Source: an uncultured Bacilli bacterium (GTDB taxonomy: Bacteria; Bacillota_I; Bacilli_A; RF39; UBA660). Taken from it: DNA of 64,000 nt. Below are positions 51,632 to 59,164 of this stretch, piece after piece (positions within the stretch are counted from its first letter, which is position 1; each line of letters starts with the position of its first letter). The position numbers and the translations under genes are program-made. Where the stretch lies: positions 62,001 to 126,000 of the forward strand of contig CAKPKR010000002.1 of the NCBI GenBank assembly GCA_934167465.1, given 5' to 3'. The notes beneath the pieces were generated by a model that did not search any database, had not been told where the DNA came from, and saw only the letters and a list, made by a program, of their open reading frames with translations.

Positions 51632-53555
51632 AATTAGTAACAAACACCTCCTTCGATCCTGCTTTAATTGTATTATCATTAAAACTTATATAATTACTAT
51701 TAATCTCATAGACGCTATATTTTTTAGACCATTTTTCAAAAATGATATTTTTATTTCCTTTATGATAAACCAAATTTGTTATACCAAATCTGATTCCCTT
51801 TTTATCAAGTTCATCCAACAATTTATACAATTCCTTTTCGTCTTTTTCACTCCATAGTTTATTATACTCACTTTGACTTATTAAATATGGAGGATCCAAT
51901 AACACATAGTCATTTTCACTTAGGGACAGTGAATTTAAGAACTTTTTATAATCCAGATTTGAATATTTAATTTTTATTCTTTTTAAATAGTCAAAATAAT
52001 AATTTAATGAATTATATACATTACTATTAAAATCCACATTACCAACAGGTAAATTAAATTGTCCCTTAGAATTAAATCTAGTCATATGATTAAATCCATA
52101 TATTAATAGCAAGTATAACTTCAATGTATCATTTTGATCTTTATTATAGTCATTTCTTAATTTTATGTATGCATCTTTATTGTATTTAGCATAGTAGGTT
52201 TTCTTATATTTATGTTTTAATTCTTCAGGAACTAAATGTCCATTGTAAGAACATGATAATCCATAATGATTTATCATTTTAAATGCTTTATCAAAGAATT
52301 TTTCTTTATCCTTTGAATAACCCTTTAACATTTCATGAATTGATATAATACTAGTATCAATATCATTAACAATATAATTTTTTGCCTTAACATTCAAGAA
52401 TGATGAACCGCCTCCTACAAAAGGCTCTACATAATTAATTATATTATCTGGCATATATTTTTTTATTTCAGGCATTAGTTTGTATTTATCACCTACATAG
52501 AATAGTGGTGAACGATAAGATATCTCTTTTTTTATGTCTTTTTTTACTTTTGTTATAAAAATAAATTCTTTATGATTATTCAGTTCTGTCTTTCCAGCAT
52601 CAAAAGCTTTATATTTTTTTTCAAATATTTGAGTTTCACCTTTATTTGATAATATTGTTTTTATTTCTTCGAGTGTAATTTTATTTTTTGAAGAACTACT
52701 TTTAGAAGTATACGTATTATTATAAGATACTACAATATACTTTGCATCTAAACTCTGTATTAAATCGTTAAATGCAATTGGTGCAGAAACTTTGCAATAA
52801 TCAGACATATTTTCTTCTTTGGGTTTAAGTGCTGTGCCAAATAACTCTGGTTTCTCCCACTTGGTAATATTTTCTAATACATGATAGAATCTGCTATATT
52901 GTCTTGAGTTATAAGGAGGATCAATATATGCAATATCACATTTTACTCTTTTGGCTAAATCATTCGAATCCTCTCTGTATATTTCAATAACCTTCTTTTT
53001 ATTATCATCTTTTGGATTTATCAACTCAAAAACAAATGACGATTTAATTTCCTTTATTTTTCTATAAGCATCATAATGTCCTATTGTATTAGCTATTCTA
53101 TCTAAAGAATACAATAATGAAGCGACTAAAATACTATATTCTTTATTATTTACTTTACTAGATTTTTTTAGTTTTTCTATATCTTCTCTAATATATCCTA
53201 TTTTTAATGAATCATCATAATTGAAAAACTTATTTCCAAAATTTAGTGAAACGTAATTATCTTTAATTTTGCTTGAATCTAATCTTTGATATTTATCTTT
53301 TATTCCCTCTAATAATTTAATGTCATATTCCTCATTCAAGAAGAAAGCATTATATATTATATTATTTGAGTAAAGAAAATCATTAATAATAAATCTATCA
53401 TATTTATCGAACATATAATCAGTAACAGAGCCTGTTCCTGCAAATACATCAAAAAATGAATGACATTTATCACAATTTTTATCAATTAAATTAGATATCC
53501 AATCCATTAGTTTAAATTTATTTCCTATATATCTACGATTTTGAATATCAAACAT
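51612..53555 (-). CDS. Double Dam-type N6-adenine DNA methyltransferase (M.AlwI-like)
   Basis: A 647-residue fusion of two adenine methylase domains. Domain 1 (about 1-330): FDVFAGTGSVTDYMF (SAM site) and AYIDPPYNSRQYS (catalytic DPPY) near 212. Domain 2 (about 340-647): PLFYVGDKYKLMPEI, VEPFVGGGSSFLN near 375 and VLLDPPYLISQSEY near 553. Two domains fit an asymmetric site such as GGATC/GATCC, where each strand needs its own enzyme. The start follows GGAGGATGAAGT. It lies between the regulator and the restriction enzyme gene. Confidence 0.9.
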   Translation of the reverse strand: MFDIQNRRYIGNKFKLMDWISNLIDKNCDKCHSFFDVFAGTGSVTDYMFDKYDRFIINDFLYSNNIIYNAFFLNEEYDIKLLEGIKDKYQRLDSSKIKDNYVSLNFGNKFFNYDDSLKIGYIREDIEKLKKSSKVNNKEYSILVASLLYSLDRIANTIGHYDAYRKIKEIKSSFVFELINPKDDNKKKVIEIYREDSNDLAKRVKCDIAYIDPPYNSRQYSRFYHVLENITKWEKPELFGTALKPKEENMSDYCKVSAPIAFNDLIQSLDAKYIVVSYNNTYTSKSSSSKNKITLEEIKTILSNKGETQIFEKKYKAFDAGKTELNNHKEFIFITKVKKDIKKEISYRSPLFYVGDKYKLMPEIKKYMPDNIINYVEPFVGGGSSFLNVKAKNYIVNDIDTSIISIHEMLKGYSKDKEKFFDKAFKMINHYGLSCSYNGHLVPEELKHKYKKTYYAKYNKDAYIKLRNDYNKDQNDTLKLYLLLIYGFNHMTRFNSKGQFNLPVGNVDFNSNVYNSLNYYFDYLKRIKIKYSNLDYKKFLNSLSLSENDYVLLDPPYLISQSEYNKLWSEKDEKELYKLLDELDKKGIRFGITNLVYHKGNKNIIFEKWSKKYSVYEINSNYISFNDNTIKAGSKEVFVTNYGKSKE

Positions 53556-53571
53556 ACTTCATCCTCCATTA

Positions 53572-54093
53572 CTACATATCTTTTGGTAATTTATCATAAT
53601 CATATTTATGTTCCACATCTTCTAATTCATCAAAACACCATTTAATATCTTCTATAGCTTTATCTATTGTATATAAACTATCCTTATTTTCTTGCATTAT
53701 TTTCAAATATTCAATTGTATAAAACAAGTGTTGTCTTGCTTTTTTTACCTTTTTTCTTTTTTGTGCATCAAAATCTAATAAATCTAATTCTGACTCTTTA
53801 TATTTTTCAATCATTTCTTTTAAATCCTTCGTGGATTTATTTTTATATTTATCTAAAGACAAATAATCTAAAAATTCATCATAACCAGCAACTTTTAAAA
53901 GATTAGTTAAAGATAAATCTAAAGTTTCAGCTATCTTCTTTAAAGAATCGACATCTACTTTTTTAATTTTTCCATTAATAATATCGTTTAAGGTACTTCT
54001 ACTTATTCCAGATAATTTAGCAAGTTCTCTTTGAGAAATTCCTTTAGCGATTCTGGCATTCTCAATAATATTTTTAAGTTCATTTGAATTCAT
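53572..54093 (-). CDS. XRE-family HTH regulator (controller-like)
   Basis: A 173-residue protein with an N-terminal helix-turn-helix (IAKGISQRELAKLSGISRST, then DIINGKIKKVDV; about 12-65) and a helical C-terminal half rich in Lys/Glu that may dimerise. It is the first gene of the defence operon and is divergent from the replication genes, across a region with repeated TCGGACA boxes that are its likely operators. It could act as the element repressor and as a controller of the restriction-modification genes. Confidence 0.85.
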   Translation of the reverse strand: MNSNELKNIIENARIAKGISQRELAKLSGISRSTLNDIINGKIKKVDVDSLKKIAETLDLSLTNLLKVAGYDEFLDYLSLDKYKNKSTKDLKEMIEKYKESELDLLDFDAQKRKKVKKARQHLFYTIEYLKIMQENKDSLYTIDKAIEDIKWCFDELEDVEHKYDYDKLPKDM

Positions 54094-54164
54094 ATTTTCA
54101 CTTCTTTCTCCAAATTATTCCTTCTAGATTTAATTTTATCACTTTTTTTAAAATTTGTCTATAA

Positions 54165-54241
54165 TTTCGGACAAAATATATTGACAAGTTTTTCGGACAG
54201 TGTTATCATGATATTGACTGATATATCGGACACGATAAATT
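54165..54241. promoter_or_regulatory. Divergent control region with three TCGGACA boxes and two promoters
   Basis: Three direct copies of (T/A)TCGGACA end at 54173, 54199 and 54232. Two of them lie exactly in the spacers of plus-strand promoters TTGACA-17-TATCAT (54181-54209) and TTGACT-16-TAAATT (54214-54241). The first forms an imperfect inverted repeat TTTGTC / GACAAA. Likely operators of the XRE protein. Confidence 0.6.
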
Positions 54242-54413
54242 TAGTTAAATTTGTTCTTTGAAAACTTAGTCTTAGTGGAAATCGCCGATAAGCCATTAAG
54301 TAAAAAAATGCAAGGCAGAATACCCTATTAGCACGGGAGTTATGAAATAACTAAAATTTCACAAAGAGCAATAGTTCAGGTAGAACTCTACCCTTTTAAA
54401 ATTAGTAAAGGAG
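54242..54413 (+). other. Long structured leader ahead of the replication genes
   Basis: About 170 bases of untranslated RNA between the promoters and the first plus-strand gene. It begins ATTTGTTCTTTGAAAACTTAG and holds possible hairpins (for instance AGTTAT / ATAACT near 54340). Long leaders with a TTTGAAAA start occur in other integrative elements, as far as I recall. No ORF with a ribosome site is seen. The function may be attenuation or antisense control. Confidence 0.4.
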
Positions 54414-54422
54414 GTGTTAAAA

Positions 54423-54746
54423 GTGGATCAAAAATATTTTACTTTAGTAAGAAAAGATGTTTTAGATAATCCTGATTTATCATTAAGTGCTAAAGGATTA
54501 TATTGTTTAATCTGTTATGACTTAACTAAATCACTTAGAAGATTATTAATAAACAAAAATACTAGAGAAGAAACTATTAATAGTTCTAAAGAATTAGAAA
54601 AATATGATTATGCACATTTTTATAATTTAGAAGAATGTGTAGATAAAGATTCATATCTTGGTCTTAATGTTTCAATACAACCAACTGATGAATTTAAAAA
54701 CTTAGTTGATTTGAAACACAAGAAATACAAAGAATTAGAAAGATAA
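54423..54746 (+). CDS. Short replication-initiator-like HTH protein
   Basis: A 107-residue protein. The GTG start is chosen because AAGGAGG lies eight bases ahead; an earlier GTG sits inside the ribosome site. The N-terminal segment FTLVRKDVLDNPDLSLSAKG then LYCLICYD matches the first helix-turn-helix of plasmid or phage replisome-organiser proteins. The C-terminal half is short and charged. It is much smaller than the ~250-350 residues of full initiators, so it is either a reduced accessory factor or a truncated one. Confidence 0.6.
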   Translation: MDQKYFTLVRKDVLDNPDLSLSAKGLYCLICYDLTKSLRRLLINKNTREETINSSKELEKYDYAHFYNLEECVDKDSYLGLNVSIQPTDEFKNLVDLKHKKYKELER

Positions 54747-54758
54747 GGGAGGTGGAAT

Positions 54759-55013
54759 ATGACCGTAGATGAAACTTTAAAATTAATCGCACAACAATGG
54801 TGCAATTTATCAGATTTAATGAAATTAGCAAACATAGGAAGAAATTCAGCGTTAACTATTAAAAGTAAAATTAAAAATGACTTAGAAAAAGAAGGATATT
54901 ATGTTCCTAAGAATGCTGTTCCTATGCAAGAAGTTGTTAAGTATTTAAATATTGATATTGACTATTTAGAGTCAAGAAGTAAAAATTTGAAAGGAGATGT
55001 TAAAATTGCTTAA
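54759..55013 (+). CDS. Small DNA-binding-like protein (DUF3173/excisionase-like)
   Basis: An 84-residue protein starting after AGGGAGGTGGAAT. The middle (LSDLMKLANIGRNSALTIKS, then LEKEGYYVPKNAVPMQEVVK) resembles DUF3173 or excisionase-like small proteins that accompany integrases. It overlaps the start of the RepA-like gene and follows the initiator-like gene by 12 bases. Probable control or excision factor; not proven. Confidence 0.55.
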   Translation: MTVDETLKLIAQQWCNLSDLMKLANIGRNSALTIKSKIKNDLEKEGYYVPKNAVPMQEVVKYLNIDIDYLESRSKNLKGDVKIA

Positions 55014-55962
55014 ACCAATTGAACAAATAGATACAAACATAAAAAAAGACATCATCATAAATAATATAATGAAGTCTAAAGGCGTGTATCTCTTAGTATC
55101 TAATCCAAAAGTAGGAAAGTCTATGTTGGCACTGCAACTTTCCTGCTCCGTTATTAACGGAACACCATTTTTAGGATACAAAGTAAATCCCTCACCTGTT
55201 TTATATGTTACCACAGAATCAGATAAAATTCAATTAAAGGAACGCCTAGAATTCATGGAACTATCAGCAAAAAAAGACTCTTTATTTATAATTGATAGAC
55301 AGAATAAAGCAAATATATCTTTAAATGATTTAGAATATGATATAAAAACATTTGCTGAAGAATATAATGGCAAACTTATAATTTTAGATATGTTAAAAGA
55401 TATTGATTTTGGAGTCCAATATGATATTAATAATTATCAAGATGTATCACAGCAAATATTTCCAAAATTAAGAACTTATTGTGATAAATATAATGTAACT
55501 TTTTTAGTTACACATCATCTAAATAAAACTGGTAAAACTTTAGGAAGTATTGCACTAGATGCAACTGTTGATGGAAGAATAACTTTAATTGAAAACAAAG
55601 CAAATAAAAAATATGTTAAATTACAAACAATAAATAGAGATTTTTCAGAAATAGATATTCAATTAAAAAAATTAGATAACCTTATATTTCGTAAAATAAA
55701 TTCTATTGAGGAAGATGAATTATCTTTTGAACTAACATCATTTATAAAATATGTTGCTAGTCAAAAAGAAATTGATTTTACCTGTACTGATATAGTATTA
55801 AAAGCTAATATACCAATGTCACCTAAAAGATTCGGAAGATTACTCAATAATAGTATTGAACTTTTAGAAAGTGAAGGCGTCCACATCACTAAATGTAGAA
55901 CTGCTGATAGTAGATTATATCATGCTACATTTATAGAGCCTTCACAAAATGAAGATGAATAA
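55006..55962 (+). CDS. RepA/AAA_25-like hexameric ATPase
   Basis: A 318-residue protein. The TTG start, nine bases after AAAGGAG, is preferred over an ATG inside the ribosome site. RecA-fold helicase core: Walker A VSNPKVGKSMLALQL near residue 38, a LYVTTESD strand, Walker B GKLIILDMLKDI near 125, and VTFLVTHHLNK. The C-terminal ~90 residues look like a winged-helix region. Such proteins act as replicative helicases or loaders on plasmids and mobilizable elements. Confidence 0.82.
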   Translation: MLKPIEQIDTNIKKDIIINNIMKSKGVYLLVSNPKVGKSMLALQLSCSVINGTPFLGYKVNPSPVLYVTTESDKIQLKERLEFMELSAKKDSLFIIDRQNKANISLNDLEYDIKTFAEEYNGKLIILDMLKDIDFGVQYDINNYQDVSQQIFPKLRTYCDKYNVTFLVTHHLNKTGKTLGSIALDATVDGRITLIENKANKKYVKLQTINRDFSEIDIQLKKLDNLIFRKINSIEEDELSFELTSFIKYVASQKEIDFTCTDIVLKANIPMSPKRFGRLLNNSIELLESEGVHITKCRTADSRLYHATFIEPSQNEDE

Positions 55963-56014
55963 TGTGGCACGTTTTGTTGCGTAGCAATGAAAGTGGCGAT
56001 AATGACTCATCTTC

Positions 56015-56165
56015 TGATTATTTATTTTTTAATAAATAATCACTTGTTTATTGCTTAGACTTAAATTAACTTAAGTCTTTGCTTAAACAAGAATGGGTTT
56101 TTAAGGGATTCCCTTAACTCACTTTTGGGCTATGCCCTAGTGAGATAGGTCATAAATGACCAATC
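56015..56165 (+). other. oriT-like region upstream of the MobV relaxase
   Basis: The 265-base gap before the relaxase gene is packed with palindromes: TGATTATTTATT / AATAAATAATCA (56015-56042), AGACTTAA / TTAAGTCT (56057-56078), a perfect 17-bp TTAAGGGATTCCCTTAA (56101-56117) and CTCAC..GGGC-TAT-GCCC..GTGAG (56118-56144). The last ends in CTAGTGAGAT, similar to the TAGTGTG nick region of MobV elements such as pMV158. Likely the transfer origin. Confidence 0.55.
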
Positions 56166-56227
56166 CCTCAAAGCCACACATATTATTAATGTCACAATGT
56201 CATAAGTATATGAAAGGATTTAAATAA

Positions 56228-57676
56228 ATGTTTGATGGAAAACAAGTTTTAACTATAACAAACAAAATTAAATCTTCAGATATTGGTGGTCTTAGCAAAG
56301 AACTTACTGAAAGAAAGGGTACAGGAAATTATGATACTAATAGAACTAAATATAATGTAGAATTTATTCCATTATGCAGTACTAATTTAGCTAGTTCAAC
56401 ATATAAAACTCTCTATAAAAATAATGTAGAATTTAACAAAAATAATAAAAATATCAATTTATTAAACGGATGCATAATAACAAGTGGACAAGAATTCTTT
56501 AAATCATTAGGAATGAAATTTGAAGATACAGGAAGAAAATATTTAACTGGAGAACATAAAGGAGAACCTATTAATAAAGTAGTTATTAATAATCCAAATG
56601 ATATTCCAGAACAAGTATTAAATTATTTTAAATGCTCACATGAATTTTTAAGTAATTTAGTTGGAAAGGAAAACGTAGTCTACTCTGCTATTCATTTTGA
56701 TGAAGATACTCCACATATGCATTTTTATTTTACTCCAGTAGTAAATGAAGTTCATAGAAAAGTATTTGAAACAGATAGTAATGGTCATCAAATATTAAAA
56801 TCTTATATAGGAAAAGACGGAAAAGAAAAGTTAATACCTATTCAAAAGAAAGATGAAAACGGTAAAAATTTATATTCAATAGAAAAAGGAAAATTTCTAA
56901 ATTGTGATCAATTTTGGAAGGATAAAGGCTTTAAAACATCATTTGCTAAAATACAAGATGATTATAATAAATTTATAACCTCTAAAGGTTTTAATCTTGA
57001 TAGAGGTCAAATTGGAGGAAATAAATATCATCAAACAAAAGCAGAAAAATATTTAGAAGAACTACAGGAAGAAAACAAACTAATGGAACTTGAATTAAAT
57101 AAGAATAAAGCACTAAATGAAGTTGAAATATCATATAAAGAGAAAATATCTAATGTAGATACAAATCCCCTTCTAAATCCTGAAAAAGGCAAAATAATTG
57201 GATATAAAGAAAAAGATATAAACAATCTATCTAAATACTCAAAAGAAATAACAAAAGATAATTTGAATAAATCAAAAATAATAGAACAAAGTGAAATAAA
57301 GTTAGAATCTAAACAGAAACAAATTGATAAATTAAATACTGAAATTAAAAATCTTAAATCAGGTAAAACATTACTAGAAAAAGATAAAATAATTGAAAAT
57401 CAAAATTTAATTATTAAGGAAAAAGATGAAACTATAAAATATCAAAATAATATAATTGAATCTTTAAAAGAAGAACTAATAAGTATTAAAGAAATGGCTA
57501 GTTCTCTTATACAAAATGTTAAAGGGATAGCTACTGATTTATATAAAGCACTTAAAAGAACTTTAGGATTAAATGTAGATAAAAATCAAGAATATGATTC
57601 ATACGAATTTAAGAATCTTAGTAAAAAAATTAATAAGAAATATGAGAAAAATAAATCTGATGATTTTGAATTATAA
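56228..57676 (+). CDS. MobV-family relaxase (Mob/Pre plasmid mobilization protein)
   Basis: A 482-residue protein. The relaxase domain (about 1-260) has the signature AIHFDEDTPHMHFYFTPV near residue 156 (HxDExTPHxH metal site). An N-terminal block NTNRTKYNVEFIPL stands where MobV proteins have motif I. The C-terminal ~200 residues are coiled coil. It should nick oriT just upstream and lead the DNA strand into a helper conjugation channel. The start follows GAAAGGATTTAAATA. A terminator follows the gene. Confidence 0.92.
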   Translation: MFDGKQVLTITNKIKSSDIGGLSKELTERKGTGNYDTNRTKYNVEFIPLCSTNLASSTYKTLYKNNVEFNKNNKNINLLNGCIITSGQEFFKSLGMKFEDTGRKYLTGEHKGEPINKVVINNPNDIPEQVLNYFKCSHEFLSNLVGKENVVYSAIHFDEDTPHMHFYFTPVVNEVHRKVFETDSNGHQILKSYIGKDGKEKLIPIQKKDENGKNLYSIEKGKFLNCDQFWKDKGFKTSFAKIQDDYNKFITSKGFNLDRGQIGGNKYHQTKAEKYLEELQEENKLMELELNKNKALNEVEISYKEKISNVDTNPLLNPEKGKIIGYKEKDINNLSKYSKEITKDNLNKSKIIEQSEIKLESKQKQIDKLNTEIKNLKSGKTLLEKDKIIENQNLIIKEKDETIKYQNNIIESLKEELISIKEMASSLIQNVKGIATDLYKALKRTLGLNVDKNQEYDSYEFKNLSKKINKKYEKNKSDDFEL

Positions 57677-57681
57677 CAAAT

Positions 57682-57713
57682 ATAGGGATAGCACAAATAA
57701 CTATCCCTATTAT
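57682..57713 (+). terminator. Intrinsic terminator after the relaxase gene
   Basis: Hairpin ATAGGGATAG / CTATCCCTAT with a nine-base loop followed by T-rich sequence. Confidence 0.75.
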
Positions 57714-57741
57714 TTACTTAATAAAAAACTAAAAATTGATG

Positions 57742-57771
57742 GTAAAATATAGATGTATGTCGATATTTTAC
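57742..57771. promoter_or_regulatory. Inverted repeat ahead of the integrase gene
   Basis: GTAAAATAT and ATATTTTAC, perfect 9-bp arms with a 12-base spacer, ending 22 bases before the integrase start. Possible operator or hairpin controlling integrase expression. Confidence 0.5.
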
Positions 57772-57793
57772 GGATAAGAAAAGGAGGAATGAA

Positions 57794-58936
57794 ATGTCCG
57801 TAAGAAAACTTAAAGAAAATAAAATAACAAAAGATGGAAGATCATGGGTATTTATACAATATAGTAAAGGTTTAGATGGTAAAAGACATCAATATCAATC
57901 AAAAGCTTATATGACTGAAAATGAAGCATTACAAGCTGAAAAAGAATATTTAAATAAATATAAAGATGTTGAAGTAAATCCACATATGACATTTAAAGAA
58001 GCCTACACTATATATTATGAATATCAGAAAGATAAAATAAAAGATTCTACTCTTAAGACATATAGAGATAGAATCAAATATATGGGATTACTAGATAATG
58101 TAGAATTAGTAAACTTAGATTGGGATTTATATCAAAAATGGAGAGCACAAATTAATAAAACAAATCTCTGTGATAGATATAAAACAGATATTCAAAAATT
58201 TATAAAGCAAGTCATTAACTTTGCTGAAAAACAATGGGATTTTAATTTAAGAAAATTTTATAATAAATTAGAGCCTTTTAAAACTCCAGGAGCATTGAAG
58301 AAAGAAATGGATTTTTACGAACCTGAAGAATTCTTTAAATTTATTTCAGTAGTTGATGATTTAAGATATAAATGTTTCTTTGAATTATTATATTATTGTG
58401 GATTAAGAAGGTCTGAAGCAAGAGGATTACAATGGAAACATATAGACTTTAAAAATAAACTTTTAACTGTTTCTCAACAAGTATTAAATCCCTCTAATTC
58501 TAATGCTAGTACAGAATGGTATATTTCTAGTACTAAAACAGAATCATCAAATAGAACAATTCCAATAGCAACTACTCTATTAAATGACTTAGCAGAACTT
58601 AAAAAATCAAATGAAAGAATAGCAAAATTCAAACAAACTTGGTTTGTACTTGGTGATGATGTTCCAATGGCTACAGGTAGAATGTATTTTTATAGAGATA
58701 AATATGCAGAAAAAGCTGGAGTAAGAAGAATTAGATTACATGACTTTAGACATTCGTGTGCATCAGCCTTAATATCTGGTTCTGCTCCAATAACAGCTGT
58801 ATCTAATTTTTTAGGTCATTCTGAAACTACTGAAACACTAGAAACTTATACTCATATGTTTAAAAAAGATCTCGCAAATGTACCAAAATTCTTTGATACA
58901 TTAGAAAAAAACTTTAATGAAAAGTCTTCCAAATAA
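57794..58936 (+). CDS. Tyrosine recombinase (Tn916-type integrase)
   Basis: A 380-residue integrase. N-terminal arm-binding domain (about 1-60, RSWVFIQYSKGLDGKRHQYQ), SAM-like core-binding domain (about 65-165) and catalytic domain. The catalytic residues are visible: Arg in GLRRSEARGLQW near 203, HDFRHSCAS near 316 and LGHSETTETLETYTH with the nucleophile Tyr near 353. The start follows AAGGAGGAATGAA. It is the last gene before the right end, next to the paired TGNTGGGTAG repeats, as expected for a site-specific element. Confidence 0.95.
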   Translation: MSVRKLKENKITKDGRSWVFIQYSKGLDGKRHQYQSKAYMTENEALQAEKEYLNKYKDVEVNPHMTFKEAYTIYYEYQKDKIKDSTLKTYRDRIKYMGLLDNVELVNLDWDLYQKWRAQINKTNLCDRYKTDIQKFIKQVINFAEKQWDFNLRKFYNKLEPFKTPGALKKEMDFYEPEEFFKFISVVDDLRYKCFFELLYYCGLRRSEARGLQWKHIDFKNKLLTVSQQVLNPSNSNASTEWYISSTKTESSNRTIPIATTLLNDLAELKKSNERIAKFKQTWFVLGDDVPMATGRMYFYRDKYAEKAGVRRIRLHDFRHSCASALISGSAPITAVSNFLGHSETTETLETYTHMFKKDLANVPKFFDTLEKNFNEKSSK

Positions 58937-58967
58937 ACTATATTAAATTTATATAAACCGTAGTTTG

Positions 58968-58988
58968 TGATGGGTAGATGCTGGGTAG
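58968..58988 (+). repeat. Right-end paired repeats TGATGGGTAG/TGCTGGGTAG
   Basis: Two copies with an 11-bp period, same orientation as the left-end pair, 31 bases after the integrase stop and about 60 bases inside the right core. Probable arm-type integrase sites. Confidence 0.6.
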
Positions 58989-59024
58989 CGTTCTACCATA
59001 TTTATAGAAAACCCTTATAAATCA

Positions 59025-59118
59025 AACAAAAAGTGGAGCCTTTCGGCTCCTTCAGGGGGTTTTGGTTGCGCACTCTCATCTGTTGAATCGTAAGAGTGCT
59101 ACGTGATATTATCACGCT
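59025..59118 (-). ncRNA. Small RNA gene A, target of the element (C-rich sRNA)
   Basis: A near-ideal promoter TTGACT-17-TATAAT (59125-59153) directly after recG drives a ~94-nt RNA. It has hairpin CGTGAT/ATCACG, hairpin GCACTCT/AGAGTGC, single-stranded GCAACCAAAACCCCCTGAAG, and a terminator GGAGCC-GAAA-GGCTCC with ACTTTTTG. No ORF is present. Exposed CCCCCU suits pairing with Shine-Dalgarno sequences, as in RsaE-type sRNAs. The last ~30 bases appear to be supplied by the mobile element; the original terminator now lies near 47.17 kb. Family unknown to me. Confidence 0.65.
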
Positions 59119-59164
59119 AGTATAATTATAGAGTATAATCTCTAAAAAGTCAAGTTGATATTCG

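Larger units (their letters stand above)
47184..59059. mobile_element. Integrative mobilizable element (~11.9 kb) with defence cargo
   Basis: Bounded by the 10-bp direct repeat CTTCAGGGGG (47184-47193 and 59050-59059). It carries a tyrosine integrase at the right end, a MobV relaxase with an oriT-like region, a RepA-like ATPase, small DNA-binding proteins, an XRE regulator, an AlwI-like restriction-modification pair and a TrlF-like ATPase. There are no conjugation (type IV secretion) genes, so it should need a helper for transfer. Paired TGNTGGGTAG repeats lie inside both ends. The target appears to be the 3' end of a small RNA gene. Exact crossover bases are not proven. Confidence 0.78.
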
